This document shows positions 1-9,722 of a stretch of DNA of 64,000 bases, piece after piece. The notes under the pieces are model-generated. The model was given only the letters and a program-made list of their open reading frames with translations. It ran no database searches and had not been told where the DNA came from. How positions within the stretch are numbered: the first letter of the stretch is position 1; the number at the start of each line of letters is the position of its first letter. The DNA is taken from NCBI GenBank assembly GCA_947448725.1, contig CANFOM010000004.1, positions 62,001-126,000 of the forward strand, written 5' to 3'. The translations under genes were made by a program, and so were the position numbers. Origin of the DNA: Bacteroidota bacterium. Its GTDB lineage: Bacteria > Bacteroidota > Bacteroidia > Chitinophagales > Chitinophagaceae.

Positions 1-95
1 TTATAATTATTTATTATTTATAATACACTGTAATACAATATTAAAAAAATAATAATAATTCGGTAATATATCATTTATGCTAACAAATAATAGCC

Positions 96-103
96 TATTT
101 TTG
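96..103 (+). promoter_or_regulatory. -7 promoter element (TATTTTTG) for susC/susD
   Basis: TATTTTTG matches the Bacteroidota -7 consensus TAnnTTTG and lies 45 bases before the SusC start codon, in a very AT-rich leader. No convincing TTG -33 element is visible at the usual spacing. The resulting leader would be about 40 nt. Confidence 0.5.
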
Positions 104-148
104 GTCTTAACATTTAGATAACACATTATTAAATTAAAAACAACTCGA

Positions 149-3100
149 ATGAGAAAATTTCTATTTTATGTTTGTATGGTACTATTTGCTACACAAGCAA
201 ATGCACAAGTTACAACCACATCGGGAAAAATTACTGATGACAAAGGCACTCCAATTGTTGGAGCATCTATCTTAGAAAAAGGAACCAAAAACGGTACTCT
301 TTCTAATAATGATGGAACCTTTACTTTAAAGACAAAAGCTAAAGCTAATTTAGTTATTACATCATTAGGATATAAATCCTTACAAGTAGTTGCAGGCAAC
401 GGACTAGTTGTAACACTTCAGAATGACGTTAATGCACTTAGTGAAGTAGTAGTAACCGCCTTAGGTATCTCAAGAGAGAAAAAGGCAATCAGTTACTCTG
501 CTCAATCAGTAAGTGCTGCAGACATTGCTTCTGGTGGTAAATCAAACTTAATTGATGATTTACAAGGTAAAGTATCTGGTGTGGAAATTACTAGCACCGG
601 CGGACAAGCTGGAGGTGGTACCACTATTGTTATTAGAGGTTACAACTCTTTAACAGGAAATAACCAACCTTTATACGTTGTGGATGGTGTACCCATTGAT
701 AACACTTCTGAGGGAGGACAAACTGGCCAATATGGTTTCCCTTCTCCTAACAGAGCCATTGATATTAACCCTGATGACGTGGATAACGTTACTGTATTAA
801 AGGGTGGAGCTGCAACAGCATTGTATGGTATACAAGCTGCAAATGGTGCCATCATTATTAATACTAAAAAAGGTAAAGCTGGTAAAGCTGCAATTGATTT
901 TAGTTATAGCAATTCTGCTGCAACTCCTAATAAGTTCCCTGCTTTTCAAAAGCAATGGCATAGAGGTGCTGGTGGAATTTATACCAACGCAACAAGTAAT
1001 GCTTGGGGCCCTAATGCAAATTCTAACCCAGTATTTCCAAAAGGAATTAAAATGGACTTAGTAGGTGATGGAGAAGTAAAAGATTTAACTGGACTTCCTA
1101 TTCCTTTTTACCCTGACAATATGGAGAACTTTTACAATACAGGTTCTGGAATGACTAATAAATTAAATTTATCTGTTTCAGGTGCTTCTGATAAAACCAA
1201 TTATTTTACTTCATTGTCAAGAATGGAGCAAGAAGGTCTTATTAAAAATAACACTTATCAAAAAACCAATTTCATGGCCAACTTGTCAAGTCAAGTTACG
1301 GACAGATTTAAGATTGGTGTAAAAATGAACTATATCAATACTGGTGGTCATCGTTTTAACCAAGGTAATTTTTCCAACAATATGGATTATTACATAAGCA
1401 CTTTTGATATCATCAATCATCATACTAAAAATTTAATCACAGGAAATGAAAGTTACTGGAATCCAGGACAATCTTCTTCTATGTGGATGATTCAAAACAA
1501 TGGTGAGAATTACGATGTAAATCGTTTAATTGCTAACCTTGATTTGAGTTACAAAATATCAAGAGATTTTAGATTAGATTACAAAGCTGGTATGGATCAA
1601 TACACAGAAACTCGTGAAAATCATGATATTACAGGAACCTGGGGTTATGGCAGCAACGATTATACTGGATCAATTAATGAAGGCAGAGTTGGTAGCATGC
1701 AATTAAACTCAGAGTTAATTTTGCATTATGATCACAAATTTGGACAAGATTTCCAATTACGTTCATTCGTGGGTCAAAACGTATTTTATAAAGAATATGA
1801 TTACTTAAACAATTATGGTAACTCTTTTGTTTTACCTAACTTATACGAAATTACCAATACACAAACTCAAACTATTAGTCACTACTCTTTTACTAAACAA
1901 ACAGTAGGTGCTTATGGTGATGTTCAATTGGATTATAAGAATTTCTTATTTGTTGAAGGAACTTTGCGTAGAGACTGGTCTTCTACCTTGCCAAGAGACA
2001 ATATGGGCTTCACTTACCCTTCAGTAAGTGCTGGTTATGTTTTCACTGAGCATTTAAAAGTACCATGGTTATCTTACGGTAAAATTAGAGCTTCTTATGC
2101 AGGTACTTCCAACGATGCACCTGTAAATTCATTACAAACAGCTTATAATAGTGTGACTCCAACTGTTTTAGGTAATGTAAGATTCAGTTATCCTACTACT
2201 GTTGGAAACCCAACTTTAAAACCAGAGAGTACCACTCAACAAGAGATTGGTCTTGATTTAGGTTTTTTCAATAGAAAAATCACTTTTGAAGGTACTTACT
2301 TTTCTAAGCGTTCATTTGATCAAATTATATATGCCCCAGCTTCCTCTATTACTGGTGTAAGTAGCACATTGATCAATTTAGGAGAAACTACCAATAAAGG
2401 AATAGATGCAACTTTAACTTTTAACAACATAGTGAAAGTAAAAAACTTCTCTTGGACATCTGCATTCAACTTTTCTAAGGTTAACAGTATGGTTGTAAAA
2501 GTAGGTGATGACGGAAATGACCAAGTTACTTTAGCTTATGGATATGAAGGAGGTTCTGAAATTAAAGCTGCAAAAGGACAACCTTTTGGAGCTATTTACG
2601 GATATGCATGGACTCGTTATGGTACATTAAAACCTACTGATGCAGGTTATTTAAATCAGCCATTACTTTTAAGTGCCGCTGGTAAACCATCAAAATCTGA
2701 AGAAAAAGCTTTATTAGGCAATACTTCTCCTGACTTTATATTAGCATGGAATAACACTATGAAATATAAAGATTTCAACTTTGGATTTACTATGGAATGG
2801 AAAAAAGGTGGATATGTAATTAATGACTACAATAGTGTACTTACCTATTCTGGTAAAAGTTTAAAAACCGATGTTAGATATTACAACCCTGCTGCTGCTG
2901 GAGCACCAACCAATGTATTAGGTACTAAAACATTTGTAGGTGTTGATTCAAAAGGCGTACCGGTTTCAAAACCAATCAACTTAGACAAAACTTGGTTTAC
3001 TACGCAAGTATGTCAAGTGGATGAAGAATTTGTTGAAGAAGCAACTTGGTTAAGACTTAGAAATATATACATTGGATATTCTATACCTGAAAAATTATTA

Positions 3101-3289
3101 AAACCATTACATATCAATGGTATTGATCTTACTTTCTCAGGAAGAAACATTTGGTTAAAAACTGCTTATACTGGAGTTGATCCTGAAGTTAGTTCAACTG
3201 GTTCTGGTCCAAATGGTGTAAAAGGAATTGATATTGCAGGTATTCCACAAACAAAATCTTGGGATTTTAGTGTAAAATTTAGATTTTAA
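149..3289 (+). CDS. SusC/RagA-family TonB-dependent outer membrane receptor
   Basis: A 1046-residue outer membrane transporter that, with its SusD partner, imports oligosaccharides or other nutrients using TonB energy. A Sec signal peptide (about residues 1-19, ending ANAQ) is followed by a carboxypeptidase-regulatory-like beta domain (about 24-105, with GTPIVGASI and SLGYKS). A plug domain (about 110-240) carries the SusC hallmarks PLYVVDGVPI and NGAIIINTKKG, and a long beta-barrel ends in the terminal aromatic FRF. Length fits the family (about 1000 residues). SusD follows 41 bases later in the same transcript. No glycoside hydrolase, sulfatase, sensor or sigma/anti-sigma gene is adjacent, so the substrate cannot be inferred. 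The family call is certain. Confidence 0.96.
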   Translation: MRKFLFYVCMVLFATQANAQVTTTSGKITDDKGTPIVGASILEKGTKNGTLSNNDGTFTLKTKAKANLVITSLGYKSLQVVAGNGLVVTLQNDVNALSEVVVTALGISREKKAISYSAQSVSAADIASGGKSNLIDDLQGKVSGVEITSTGGQAGGGTTIVIRGYNSLTGNNQPLYVVDGVPIDNTSEGGQTGQYGFPSPNRAIDINPDDVDNVTVLKGGAATALYGIQAANGAIIINTKKGKAGKAAIDFSYSNSAATPNKFPAFQKQWHRGAGGIYTNATSNAWGPNANSNPVFPKGIKMDLVGDGEVKDLTGLPIPFYPDNMENFYNTGSGMTNKLNLSVSGASDKTNYFTSLSRMEQEGLIKNNTYQKTNFMANLSSQVTDRFKIGVKMNYINTGGHRFNQGNFSNNMDYYISTFDIINHHTKNLITGNESYWNPGQSSSMWMIQNNGENYDVNRLIANLDLSYKISRDFRLDYKAGMDQYTETRENHDITGTWGYGSNDYTGSINEGRVGSMQLNSELILHYDHKFGQDFQLRSFVGQNVFYKEYDYLNNYGNSFVLPNLYEITNTQTQTISHYSFTKQTVGAYGDVQLDYKNFLFVEGTLRRDWSSTLPRDNMGFTYPSVSAGYVFTEHLKVPWLSYGKIRASYAGTSNDAPVNSLQTAYNSVTPTVLGNVRFSYPTTVGNPTLKPESTTQQEIGLDLGFFNRKITFEGTYFSKRSFDQIIYAPASSITGVSSTLINLGETTNKGIDATLTFNNIVKVKNFSWTSAFNFSKVNSMVVKVGDDGNDQVTLAYGYEGGSEIKAAKGQPFGAIYGYAWTRYGTLKPTDAGYLNQPLLLSAAGKPSKSEEKALLGNTSPDFILAWNNTMKYKDFNFGFTMEWKKGGYVINDYNSVLTYSGKSLKTDVRYYNPAAAGAPTNVLGTKTFVGVDSKGVPVSKPINLDKTWFTTQVCQVDEEFVEEATWLRLRNIYIGYSIPEKLLKPLHINGIDLTFSGRNIWLKTAYTGVDPEVSSTGSGPNGVKGIDIAGIPQTKSWDFSVKFRF

Positions 3290-3330
3290 TCAAATCACAA
3301 AAATTTCAAAACAAACAAAAAATAATTAAC

Positions 3331-4794
3331 ATGAAACAAAGATTTAAAGTAACATTACTTGCCTCTTTTGCAAGTATGATTTTATTTGCTTCTTGCGAAA
3401 AGACTTTGGATAAAATGGCTACGTTGAATTTAAATGAGAATGCACCAACTAGCGTTATTCCTTCAGCTCTTTTAACACAAGCAGAAAGCTCTGGTGTATT
3501 TACCGATCAAGGTGGTTTCGGCGATGGCCCATTAGGTATATTTAATGGTCATATGGCAGGTAATCATGCTACAGGGTTAAACTATAACCAATATCAACTT
3601 ACCAACAATGATTTTCAAGGCTTATTCCTTGATGCTTACCTTTCATCTATGATGAACTTAAAGCAAATTATTGTAAATGCAAAAAGCTCTGAAACCGCAT
3701 ATGTAGGTGTCGCTCAAATATTACAAGCTTACCAATTAGGTTATGTAACTAGTTTGTATGGTAACATCCCATGGTCTCAAGCCTTAGATGTTGTAAAGTA
3801 CCCACATCCTAAATATGATGCACAAGCTGATGTTTATACTGCTATGCAAGGTTTATTAACTTCTGGTATTAAAAATATTGCTACTGGTGGTACCGTTAAA
3901 GGAGATATATTTTATAGTGGTGACCTTGGTAAATGGAAAGCTTTAGCCTATATGCTAAGCGCTAGATATTATAACCATATGAGTAAAAAAGATCCTGCTG
4001 GTTCTGCAACCAATGCCTTAGCTGCTATCGCTGCTGCTAAAGCTGCAGGCTTCACTTCTGCTGATAATGATTTTCAAATACCTTATGATGGATCTTCATC
4101 ATTTATAAACCCTTGGAATGCAACTTGGGAAAATGGAATGTATGTAGCCAATATGCCTTTCTTGAAATTAATCTTAACTACCAATGATCCTCGTATTAGA
4201 GCTTATTATACATCTACCGCTTGGACTTCTGGAACAACTTCTTATGGTTTAGGTAAAACTCAGGATGGTGATGTAGGAACTGGTAATTATATGACACCTG
4301 GTGATAGTACCTTTTTTGGGGCAAAAGATGCACCTCAATTATTTGCTACTTATTTTGAGTTAAAGTTTATTGAAGCGGAAGCCAATATGCGTGCAGGTAA
4401 TGCTGCTGCTGCTGCTGCTGCATTAAATGCTGCTGTAGCCGCTCAATTGAAAAAAGTAATGAACTTTGATGAAGATGCAGCAATGGTTCCTGCTTATGTT
4501 GCTACCTATGCTTCTGAAACTGCAACTACTATTACTATGGAAAAAATCATGACTGAGAAATACAAAGCCATGATTTGTCAAGAAGCTGAAACTTGGATGG
4601 ATGTTAGAAGACATAACTATGCTTACCCTGCTGGAATGCAAGCCATTCCAGTTATAAGCAATGCTACTCCAACAAAAGTTGCTGTAGCTAGTTCATTTAT
4701 ACAACGTTTATTGTACCCTCAAAGTGAATTAAATAATAATTTATCAAATGTTCCAAAAGCTGGAATATTTGATAAATTACCAATTCTTCAATAG
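3331..4794 (+). CDS. SusD/RagB-family nutrient-binding outer membrane lipoprotein
   Basis: A 487-residue surface lipoprotein that caps the SusC barrel and captures substrate. The N-terminus is a lipoprotein signal peptide with lipobox LFASC (Cys22). The helical SusD fold is indicated by the C-terminal block with FIEAEANMRAG (TPR-like helix) and ETWMDVRRHNY, typical of the SusD-like/RagB superfamily. The region around residues 355-372 is a run of Ala/Asn encoded by a GCT repeat at about 4400. It directly follows susC and ends at a strong terminator, so the two form a two-gene unit. Family sure, ligand unknown. Confidence 0.95.
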   Translation: MKQRFKVTLLASFASMILFASCEKTLDKMATLNLNENAPTSVIPSALLTQAESSGVFTDQGGFGDGPLGIFNGHMAGNHATGLNYNQYQLTNNDFQGLFLDAYLSSMMNLKQIIVNAKSSETAYVGVAQILQAYQLGYVTSLYGNIPWSQALDVVKYPHPKYDAQADVYTAMQGLLTSGIKNIATGGTVKGDIFYSGDLGKWKALAYMLSARYYNHMSKKDPAGSATNALAAIAAAKAAGFTSADNDFQIPYDGSSSFINPWNATWENGMYVANMPFLKLILTTNDPRIRAYYTSTAWTSGTTSYGLGKTQDGDVGTGNYMTPGDSTFFGAKDAPQLFATYFELKFIEAEANMRAGNAAAAAAALNAAVAAQLKKVMNFDEDAAMVPAYVATYASETATTITMEKIMTEKYKAMICQEAETWMDVRRHNYAYPAGMQAIPVISNATPTKVAVASSFIQRLLYPQSELNNNLSNVPKAGIFDKLPILQ

Positions 4795-4812
4795 GATTTA
4801 CAATAGTTTATT

Positions 4813-4848
4813 AAAAAGGCCCCCCGATTACTCGGGGGGCCTTTTTTT
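4813..4848. terminator. Strong bidirectional rho-independent terminator
   Basis: An AAAAAGGCCCCCCGA arm, loop TTAC, and a TCGGGGGGCC arm followed by seven T. The GC-rich stem of at least ten pairs has A/T tracts on both sides, so it can stop both the susCD transcript and the convergent gene at 4898. Confidence 0.93.
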
Positions 4849-4897
4849 ATCTAATTTGTATCTGATAGGAGGCTAGCTTACTTTTAAAACTTATTAA

Positions 4898-5371
4898 TTA
4901 AAGCTTAATATTATTTAACCATTCAAGTAATTCATGGGTATAAGTCTTATTGATAGAAGCACTTATATTAAAATCCTTATTCCAAAAAGTAAGAAATTGA
5001 TTGTCTATATAGTTATTGTCTTTAGAAATAATATATATCCCTCGGTCAAAGGTTTGACTTTTTTGATTGTCCTCTAAAATAGACAAGCCTTCTTTTAAAT
5101 CCTTTATTAATAAACTAAGATTGCTTTTATCATTAATTTGAATTGTATCTGATTCTTGTTGATAGATATACTTTTGATTCTTAAAAATAATTTGAACCTG
5201 GAAGTGCTCTTGATTTAACTCACTTAATTTTAAATAGTTACAAACTAAGCCTCCAATATGCGAGGTAGCAATCGTTTCAATTACAACTGGTTCTGCCTTG
5301 GCTTGACTAAATAAATTCGATGAAATAAAAAAAAGTGCAATAAATGCTGTGCTGCGGGGGAGTAAGCTCAT
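4898..5371 (-). CDS. Hypothetical exported protein
   Basis: A 157-residue protein I do not recognise. It begins with a hydrophobic signal peptide (about residues 1-23, FIALFFISSNLFSQAKA), so it is probably periplasmic or outer-membrane associated. The mature part is mixed alpha/beta with an acidic-amphipathic helix (DLKEGLSILEDN) and no recognisable catalytic motif or lipobox. A good -7 promoter lies 23 bases upstream on the same strand and a terminator lies downstream, which supports a real single-gene unit between SusD and rlmH. Confidence 0.75.
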   Translation of the reverse strand: MSLLPRSTAFIALFFISSNLFSQAKAEPVVIETIATSHIGGLVCNYLKLSELNQEHFQVQIIFKNQKYIYQQESDTIQINDKSNLSLLIKDLKEGLSILEDNQKSQTFDRGIYIISKDNNYIDNQFLTFWNKDFNISASINKTYTHELLEWLNNIKL

Positions 5372-5394
5372 TGTGGGGGTAGTAAATTTGGAAG

Positions 5395-5402
5395 CAAAAA
5401 TA
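5395..5402 (-). promoter_or_regulatory. -7 promoter element (TATTTTTG) for the 4898-5371 gene
   Basis: On the minus strand this reads TATTTTTG, a full match to TAnnTTTG, 23 bases before the start codon of the exported hypothetical protein. Confidence 0.5.
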
Positions 5403-5537
5403 AGAAAATATTCAACTTAAAGCTATTATTGTTTAATGATTAAATTAAAATATATTATTGATTATCAATATATTATAAAGAAAATCTTGGTTTTACCCTA
5501 TTGTATTGAGTAATTAAGCTAGGCTAAATAATAGTAG

Positions 5538-5545
5538 TACTTTTG
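5538..5545 (+). promoter_or_regulatory. -7 promoter element (TACTTTTG) deciding the rlmH start
   Basis: TACTTTTG matches TAnnTTTG. Its final TTG (5543-5545) is in frame with rlmH and could be mistaken for a start codon. If this is the promoter, that TTG is upstream of the transcript, so translation must begin at the next TTG at 5561. Confidence 0.5.
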
Positions 5546-5560
5546 TTTAAAATTAAAGCC

Positions 5561-6025
5561 TTGAAATTTGCATTCGTCTCCGTTGGTAAGTCCAATGAAC
5601 CTTATATTAAGGAAGGGGTTGAGCAGTTTACTAAAAGAATTGGCCACTACTATCCTATCGACTGGCAATTGATTGCTCCTGCCAAAGCCACCGATCCTGC
5701 CCAGATAAAGAAATTAGAAGCTATAGCTATCTTAAAAGCAATCCAACACACAGATGTACTAATCCTATTAGACGAAACCGGCAAAATGCTTAGCTCTCCT
5801 GGTTTGGCTAAACTGATTCAGCAAAAAGCCAATCAAAGTGCACAGCGCATTGTATTTTTAATTGGAGGTGCTTATGGAGTGGCGGAGGATATCAAAGAAC
5901 GAGCACAATTTACATGGTCCTTGTCAGCGTTGGTTTTTCCGCATATGCTGGTTCGATTAATTTTAGCAGAACAAGTGTACCGTGCTTGCAGTATCTTGGC
6001 CAATGAAAAATACCACCACGAATAA
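5561..6025 (+). CDS. rlmH: 23S rRNA (pseudouridine-1915-N3)-methyltransferase RlmH
   Basis: SPOUT-class methyltransferase that methylates pseudouridine 1915 in helix 69 of 23S rRNA on assembled 70S ribosomes. The product of 154 residues starts MKFAFVSVGK, the usual RlmH beginning. It has the SAM-knot segment FLIGGAYGV and the family C-terminus MLVRLILAEQVYRA ending in YHHE. I choose the TTG at 5561 rather than the in-frame TTG at 5543, because the latter adds six non-family residues and lies inside the apparent -7 promoter. The rhomboid gene follows 17 bases downstream and is probably co-transcribed. Confidence 0.95.
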   Translation: MKFAFVSVGKSNEPYIKEGVEQFTKRIGHYYPIDWQLIAPAKATDPAQIKKLEAIAILKAIQHTDVLILLDETGKMLSSPGLAKLIQQKANQSAQRIVFLIGGAYGVAEDIKERAQFTWSLSALVFPHMLVRLILAEQVYRACSILANEKYHHE

Positions 6026-6042
6026 ACTTAATTAATTTACTT

Positions 6043-6681
6043 ATGAGTATCACTTTATATATTACCATTATTACAGTTGCTATTTCGGTGGCCGCCATGT
6101 ACAATGACAACCTCATGGATAAGTTAATTTTTCATCCTTATACGGTTCACCAAAACAATGAGTGGTATCGTTTTTTTACCTCTGGTTTCATTCACGCCGA
6201 TTTTATGCATCTTGCCTTTAACATGTTCTCTTTTTATATGTTTGGGGATTATGTAGAACAATATTTTGCTATGATTTTTGGAATAGCTGGATCTACTTAC
6301 TATATTATACTGTATATCACTTCCTTATTGGTTTGTTTAGTTCCAACTTATTTAAATCATTACAAACAATACAATTATCAAAGTTTAGGTGCTTCTGGTG
6401 CTGTATCCGCCATCGTTTTTGTGGGTATATTTTTACAACCTACCATGCAAATAGGTTTTTTTATTATCCCTCCTATTATTCCAGGTTTTATATTTGGTCC
6501 TATTTACCTTGGACTCACTGCTTACCTTTCTAAAAAAGGACAAGGCGGCATCAATCACAGTGCGCATTTATGGGGCTCTATCTATGGTGTACTATTTTTA
6601 ATAGTAACGGCTCACTTTATTGGACATGTCGAAGTGGTTGGCCTATTTATAGATCAGATTAAGACTTATCTAGGCAAGTAA
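6043..6681 (+). CDS. Rhomboid-family intramembrane serine protease
   Basis: A 212-residue inner membrane protease with about six transmembrane segments. The active site is complete: the HxxxxHxxxN signature of TM2 (H51, H56, N60), the serine motif GASG (S118) and the histidine of AHLWG (H175). It is therefore predicted to be an active rhomboid that cleaves membrane-anchored substrates within the bilayer. Substrates are unknown. It follows rlmH by 17 bases, and its last 23 bases overlap the 3' end of the convergent tilS gene. The family is certain, the physiological role open. Confidence 0.9.
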   Translation: MSITLYITIITVAISVAAMYNDNLMDKLIFHPYTVHQNNEWYRFFTSGFIHADFMHLAFNMFSFYMFGDYVEQYFAMIFGIAGSTYYIILYITSLLVCLVPTYLNHYKQYNYQSLGASGAVSAIVFVGIFLQPTMQIGFFIIPPIIPGFIFGPIYLGLTAYLSKKGQGGINHSAHLWGSIYGVLFLIVTAHFIGHVEVVGLFIDQIKTYLGK

Positions 6682-7999
6682 TTTTTAAAACTTTAGTGGT
6701 ATTGGAGGTAATCTTAAATCGATCGTCAATCCGATGTCCTACTACCCAACAAATTTTATCACCCACTGAAATAATGGCGACTTGTTCTTTGATGGCCGGA
6801 CTTAATTTTAAGTTGCCTAAGAAATGATTCAGTTTCTTTTTTTTAGGATGCCCCAATGGATAAAAATAATCGGTGGACTGCCAAGTTCTAAATAAAATGG
6901 GCCAATCCAATTTAGTCGCATCCAAATAAGCGATATTCGAACTAGGATCTACTTTAGGAATCTTGTCTAACAACTCAAAATGCAAACTTCCATTTTTTGT
7001 TTGTAAAGTCCCTTCTCCCACATAAATTACCAAATGCTCTTTACTGGTATCATTGGATACTATTTGAATTTCTTCCTTAAATTTAATAAATCGATGGGTT
7101 GGTGTTGCCATATACGCCCCATTGTTCGCTTCTAATAACTTATGTATTTCTGTAATTTGTGTTGGTTTAAACCCATAGGATTGTATCAAACCCCAAGTAT
7201 AAGTGGCATTATCTTTTACCTTGTTCCAATATACAATGGGCAAAGTAAGTATCCCTTTTTTTGTTTTAAATCCTTTCTTCCAAAAAGAAGTTACAGTCGC
7301 TTCCACTATAGCTTCCGCCTCTTTTAACTTTTCCGCAGTATAAAAAATATTTTCATTTACGTTTGGATAAACTGCCTGTATTTGAGGGATGATTTTATTT
7401 CGAATTAAATTACGGGTATAATCATCCTTGGTATTGGAACTGTCTTCTACGAATTGTAATTCATGCTCATTAGCATAGGATTTAATCTGCTCCTTGGTAA
7501 AGGGCAATAAAGGCCTTGCTAAATTTAAAACATCATTGCGCCTATGTGGGATCCCCGTTAAACCATGTAAGCCCGTACCTCTAAATAATTGCATTAATAC
7601 GGTCTCTGTTTGGTCGTCGGCATGATGGGCCGTTAATAATACATCCTGTTTCTTTAACAAAGATTCAAACCAAGCATACCTAATTTCACGTGCAGCTTCC
7701 TGTATACCCATTTTATAGAGTTCTGCATATTTTAAAGTATCTACCCTATGCACTTGTAAGGGTACATTTAATTTAGCTGCAAAATCACGTACAAAATTTT
7801 CATCCCGATCACTTTCTTCGCCACGCAATTGAAAATTAACATGCGCCATCGTCATGTTAGCTTTCATAGAATACAGCAGATGAGCCAATACTATACTATC
7901 CACTCCTCCACTTACTGCTATAAAAAAATGAGTACTTTTTATAGTAAGCGCTGGAAACTTTTTCTCCCAATTTTTTGTAAAGTTTTCGAGCGTTAACAT
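6659..7999 (-). CDS. tilS: tRNA(Ile)-lysidine synthetase TilS
   Basis: Modifies C34 of the CAU-anticodon tRNA(Ile) to lysidine using ATP and lysine, switching it to read AUA. The 446-residue protein has the PP-loop motif SGGVDS (about residues 30-35), the conserved HHADDQTET segment, and the TilS C-terminal domain near the end (FYPLGHPKKKK, followed by a GDKICWVVGHRIDDRF-type block). Starts at ATG, MLTLENF. It is followed upstream by glnS with an 19-base gap, so two tRNA-charging or modifying genes lie side by side. The 3' end overlaps the rhomboid gene on the other strand. Confidence 0.96.
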   Translation of the reverse strand: MLTLENFTKNWEKKFPALTIKSTHFFIAVSGGVDSIVLAHLLYSMKANMTMAHVNFQLRGEESDRDENFVRDFAAKLNVPLQVHRVDTLKYAELYKMGIQEAAREIRYAWFESLLKKQDVLLTAHHADDQTETVLMQLFRGTGLHGLTGIPHRRNDVLNLARPLLPFTKEQIKSYANEHELQFVEDSSNTKDDYTRNLIRNKIIPQIQAVYPNVNENIFYTAEKLKEAEAIVEATVTSFWKKGFKTKKGILTLPIVYWNKVKDNATYTWGLIQSYGFKPTQITEIHKLLEANNGAYMATPTHRFIKFKEEIQIVSNDTSKEHLVIYVGEGTLQTKNGSLHFELLDKIPKVDPSSNIAYLDATKLDWPILFRTWQSTDYFYPLGHPKKKKLNHFLGNLKLSPAIKEQVAIISVGDKICWVVGHRIDDRFKITSNTTKVLKITCLDKS

Positions 8000-8018
8000 A
8001 CAAATAAATTTGTGATAA

Positions 8019-9674
8019 TTATTTTTTTTGCTCTTTGGCCCAAGCGTCTTTTAATGTAACCGTACGATTAAAAACCAAGGCCTCTTGGGTACTGGTCGTA
8101 TCTTGATAAAAATAGCCTTTTCTTATAAATTGAAAACGCGCATCCAACGGGTCAGCCAACAAAGCAGGCTCTGCCCATGCATGGGTCTTTGTCAATGATT
8201 GTTCATTGATATAATCCTTAAAATCGCCTTCTGCACCAGCCACATCTTCTACCTTAAATAAACGGTCATATTCATTTAATACCACTGGTACTGCATGTTG
8301 AGCACTTACCCAATGTAAAGTTCCTTTTACATGTATACCAGAAGTATCAGCGCCACTCTTACTTTCCGGAACATAGGTAACGTATACTGTTTGAACGACA
8401 CCTGCTGCGTCTTTTTCAAAACTTTCACACTTAACAATATAGGCACTCTTTAAACGTACCATCAAGCCAGGTCCTAATCTAAAATATTTTTTTGTAGGCT
8501 CTTCCATAAAATCGCCCCTTTCTATCCACAACTCTTTGCTAAACGGCACTGCTCTTACACCTCCCTGCGCATCTTCAGGATTATTTTCCGAATTTAATAT
8601 TTCTTCCCCTTTTTCATAATTCGTAATCACTAATTTAATAGGATCGGTAACCACCATTCTTCTTTGGGCAATTTTATTCAAATGTTCTCGCACACAAAAT
8701 TCCAATAAACTAAAATCTATAATATTCTCTCTTTTGGCAATTCCTATTCTATCACAAAAGTCTCTTATACTTTCTGGGGTATAGCCTCTTCGACGCATCC
8801 CACTAATCGTAGGCATGCGTGGATCATCCCAACTATCCACATGATGCTCTTGCACCAATTGCAATAATTTACGTTTACTTAATATGGTATAGGTAATATT
8901 TAAACGAGAAAATTCATATTGCTTGGATGGAAAAATTCCCAATTGATCAATACACCAATCATACAAGGCACGATGTGGAATAAACTCTAAGGTACAAATG
9001 GAATGCGTGATGTTTTCGATAGAATCACTTTGACCATGTGCAAAATCATACATGGGATAAATACACCACTTGTCGCCAGTACGGTGATGATGGGCTTTTT
9101 TAATACGATAAATAATAGGATCTCTCAAAAGCATATTAGGATTGGCTAAATCTATTTTCGCCCTTAACACTTTTGTGCCATCCTCATATTTACCCAATTT
9201 CATATTCGAAAACAATTCCAAATTTTCTGCGATGGATCTGTTTCTATATTCATTCCCTGTTCCTGCTGCAGTGGGAGTACCTTTTTGCAAAGCAATTTCT
9301 TCGGGGCTGCTGTCATCTACATAAGCCAAGCCCTTCTCAATTAACTGTACCGCAAAACCATATAGGGTATCAAAATAATCTGAAGCATAACATTCTTTTA
9401 CCCAATTAAAACCTAACCACTTTAAATCGGCTTTAATACTTTCTACATATTCTGTTTCTTCGGTGGTTGGATTGGTATCATCAAACCTTAAATTAGTACC
9501 GCCACCAAAATGCAAGGACAGTCCAAAATTTAAACAAATACTTTTAGCATGCCCTATGTGTAAATAGCCATTAGGCTCGGGTGGAAATCTAGTTAAAATT
9601 TGGGCATACTTACCTGATGCCAAATCCTGGGAAATAATTTCTTCAATAAAATTTAAACTTTTTTCTTCACTCAT
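8019..9674 (-). CDS. glnS: Glutaminyl-tRNA synthetase
   Basis: Class I aminoacyl-tRNA synthetase attaching Gln to tRNA(Gln). The 551-residue protein shows the HIGH motif in YLHIGHAKS (about residues 37-45) and the KMSKS counterpart LSKRKL (about residues 270). The catalytic core is GlnRS-type (FDDTNPTTEETEYV, RMPTISGMRRRGYTPESIR), followed by the C-terminal anticodon-binding beta-barrels. Length is typical of bacterial GlnRS. Its presence means this organism charges tRNA(Gln) directly. It lies upstream of tilS on the same strand. Confidence 0.97.
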   Translation of the reverse strand: MSEEKSLNFIEEIISQDLASGKYAQILTRFPPEPNGYLHIGHAKSICLNFGLSLHFGGGTNLRFDDTNPTTEETEYVESIKADLKWLGFNWVKECYASDYFDTLYGFAVQLIEKGLAYVDDSSPEEIALQKGTPTAAGTGNEYRNRSIAENLELFSNMKLGKYEDGTKVLRAKIDLANPNMLLRDPIIYRIKKAHHHRTGDKWCIYPMYDFAHGQSDSIENITHSICTLEFIPHRALYDWCIDQLGIFPSKQYEFSRLNITYTILSKRKLLQLVQEHHVDSWDDPRMPTISGMRRRGYTPESIRDFCDRIGIAKRENIIDFSLLEFCVREHLNKIAQRRMVVTDPIKLVITNYEKGEEILNSENNPEDAQGGVRAVPFSKELWIERGDFMEEPTKKYFRLGPGLMVRLKSAYIVKCESFEKDAAGVVQTVYVTYVPESKSGADTSGIHVKGTLHWVSAQHAVPVVLNEYDRLFKVEDVAGAEGDFKDYINEQSLTKTHAWAEPALLADPLDARFQFIRKGYFYQDTTSTQEALVFNRTVTLKDAWAKEQKK

Positions 9675-9722
9675 TTTGGATGGAACTATTCGGGTAAAGA
9701 TACTAAAATAGGGCTCAAAAAC

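Noticed and set aside
4401..4422. GCT triplet run in the SusD gene as a phase-variation site
   Set aside because: Repeat units are three bases, so length changes keep the frame; it encodes a short Ala run only.
5457..5469. Palindrome ATTGATTATCAAT upstream of rlmH as an operator
   Set aside because: Very AT-rich context makes such symmetry likely by chance, and no regulator gene is nearby.
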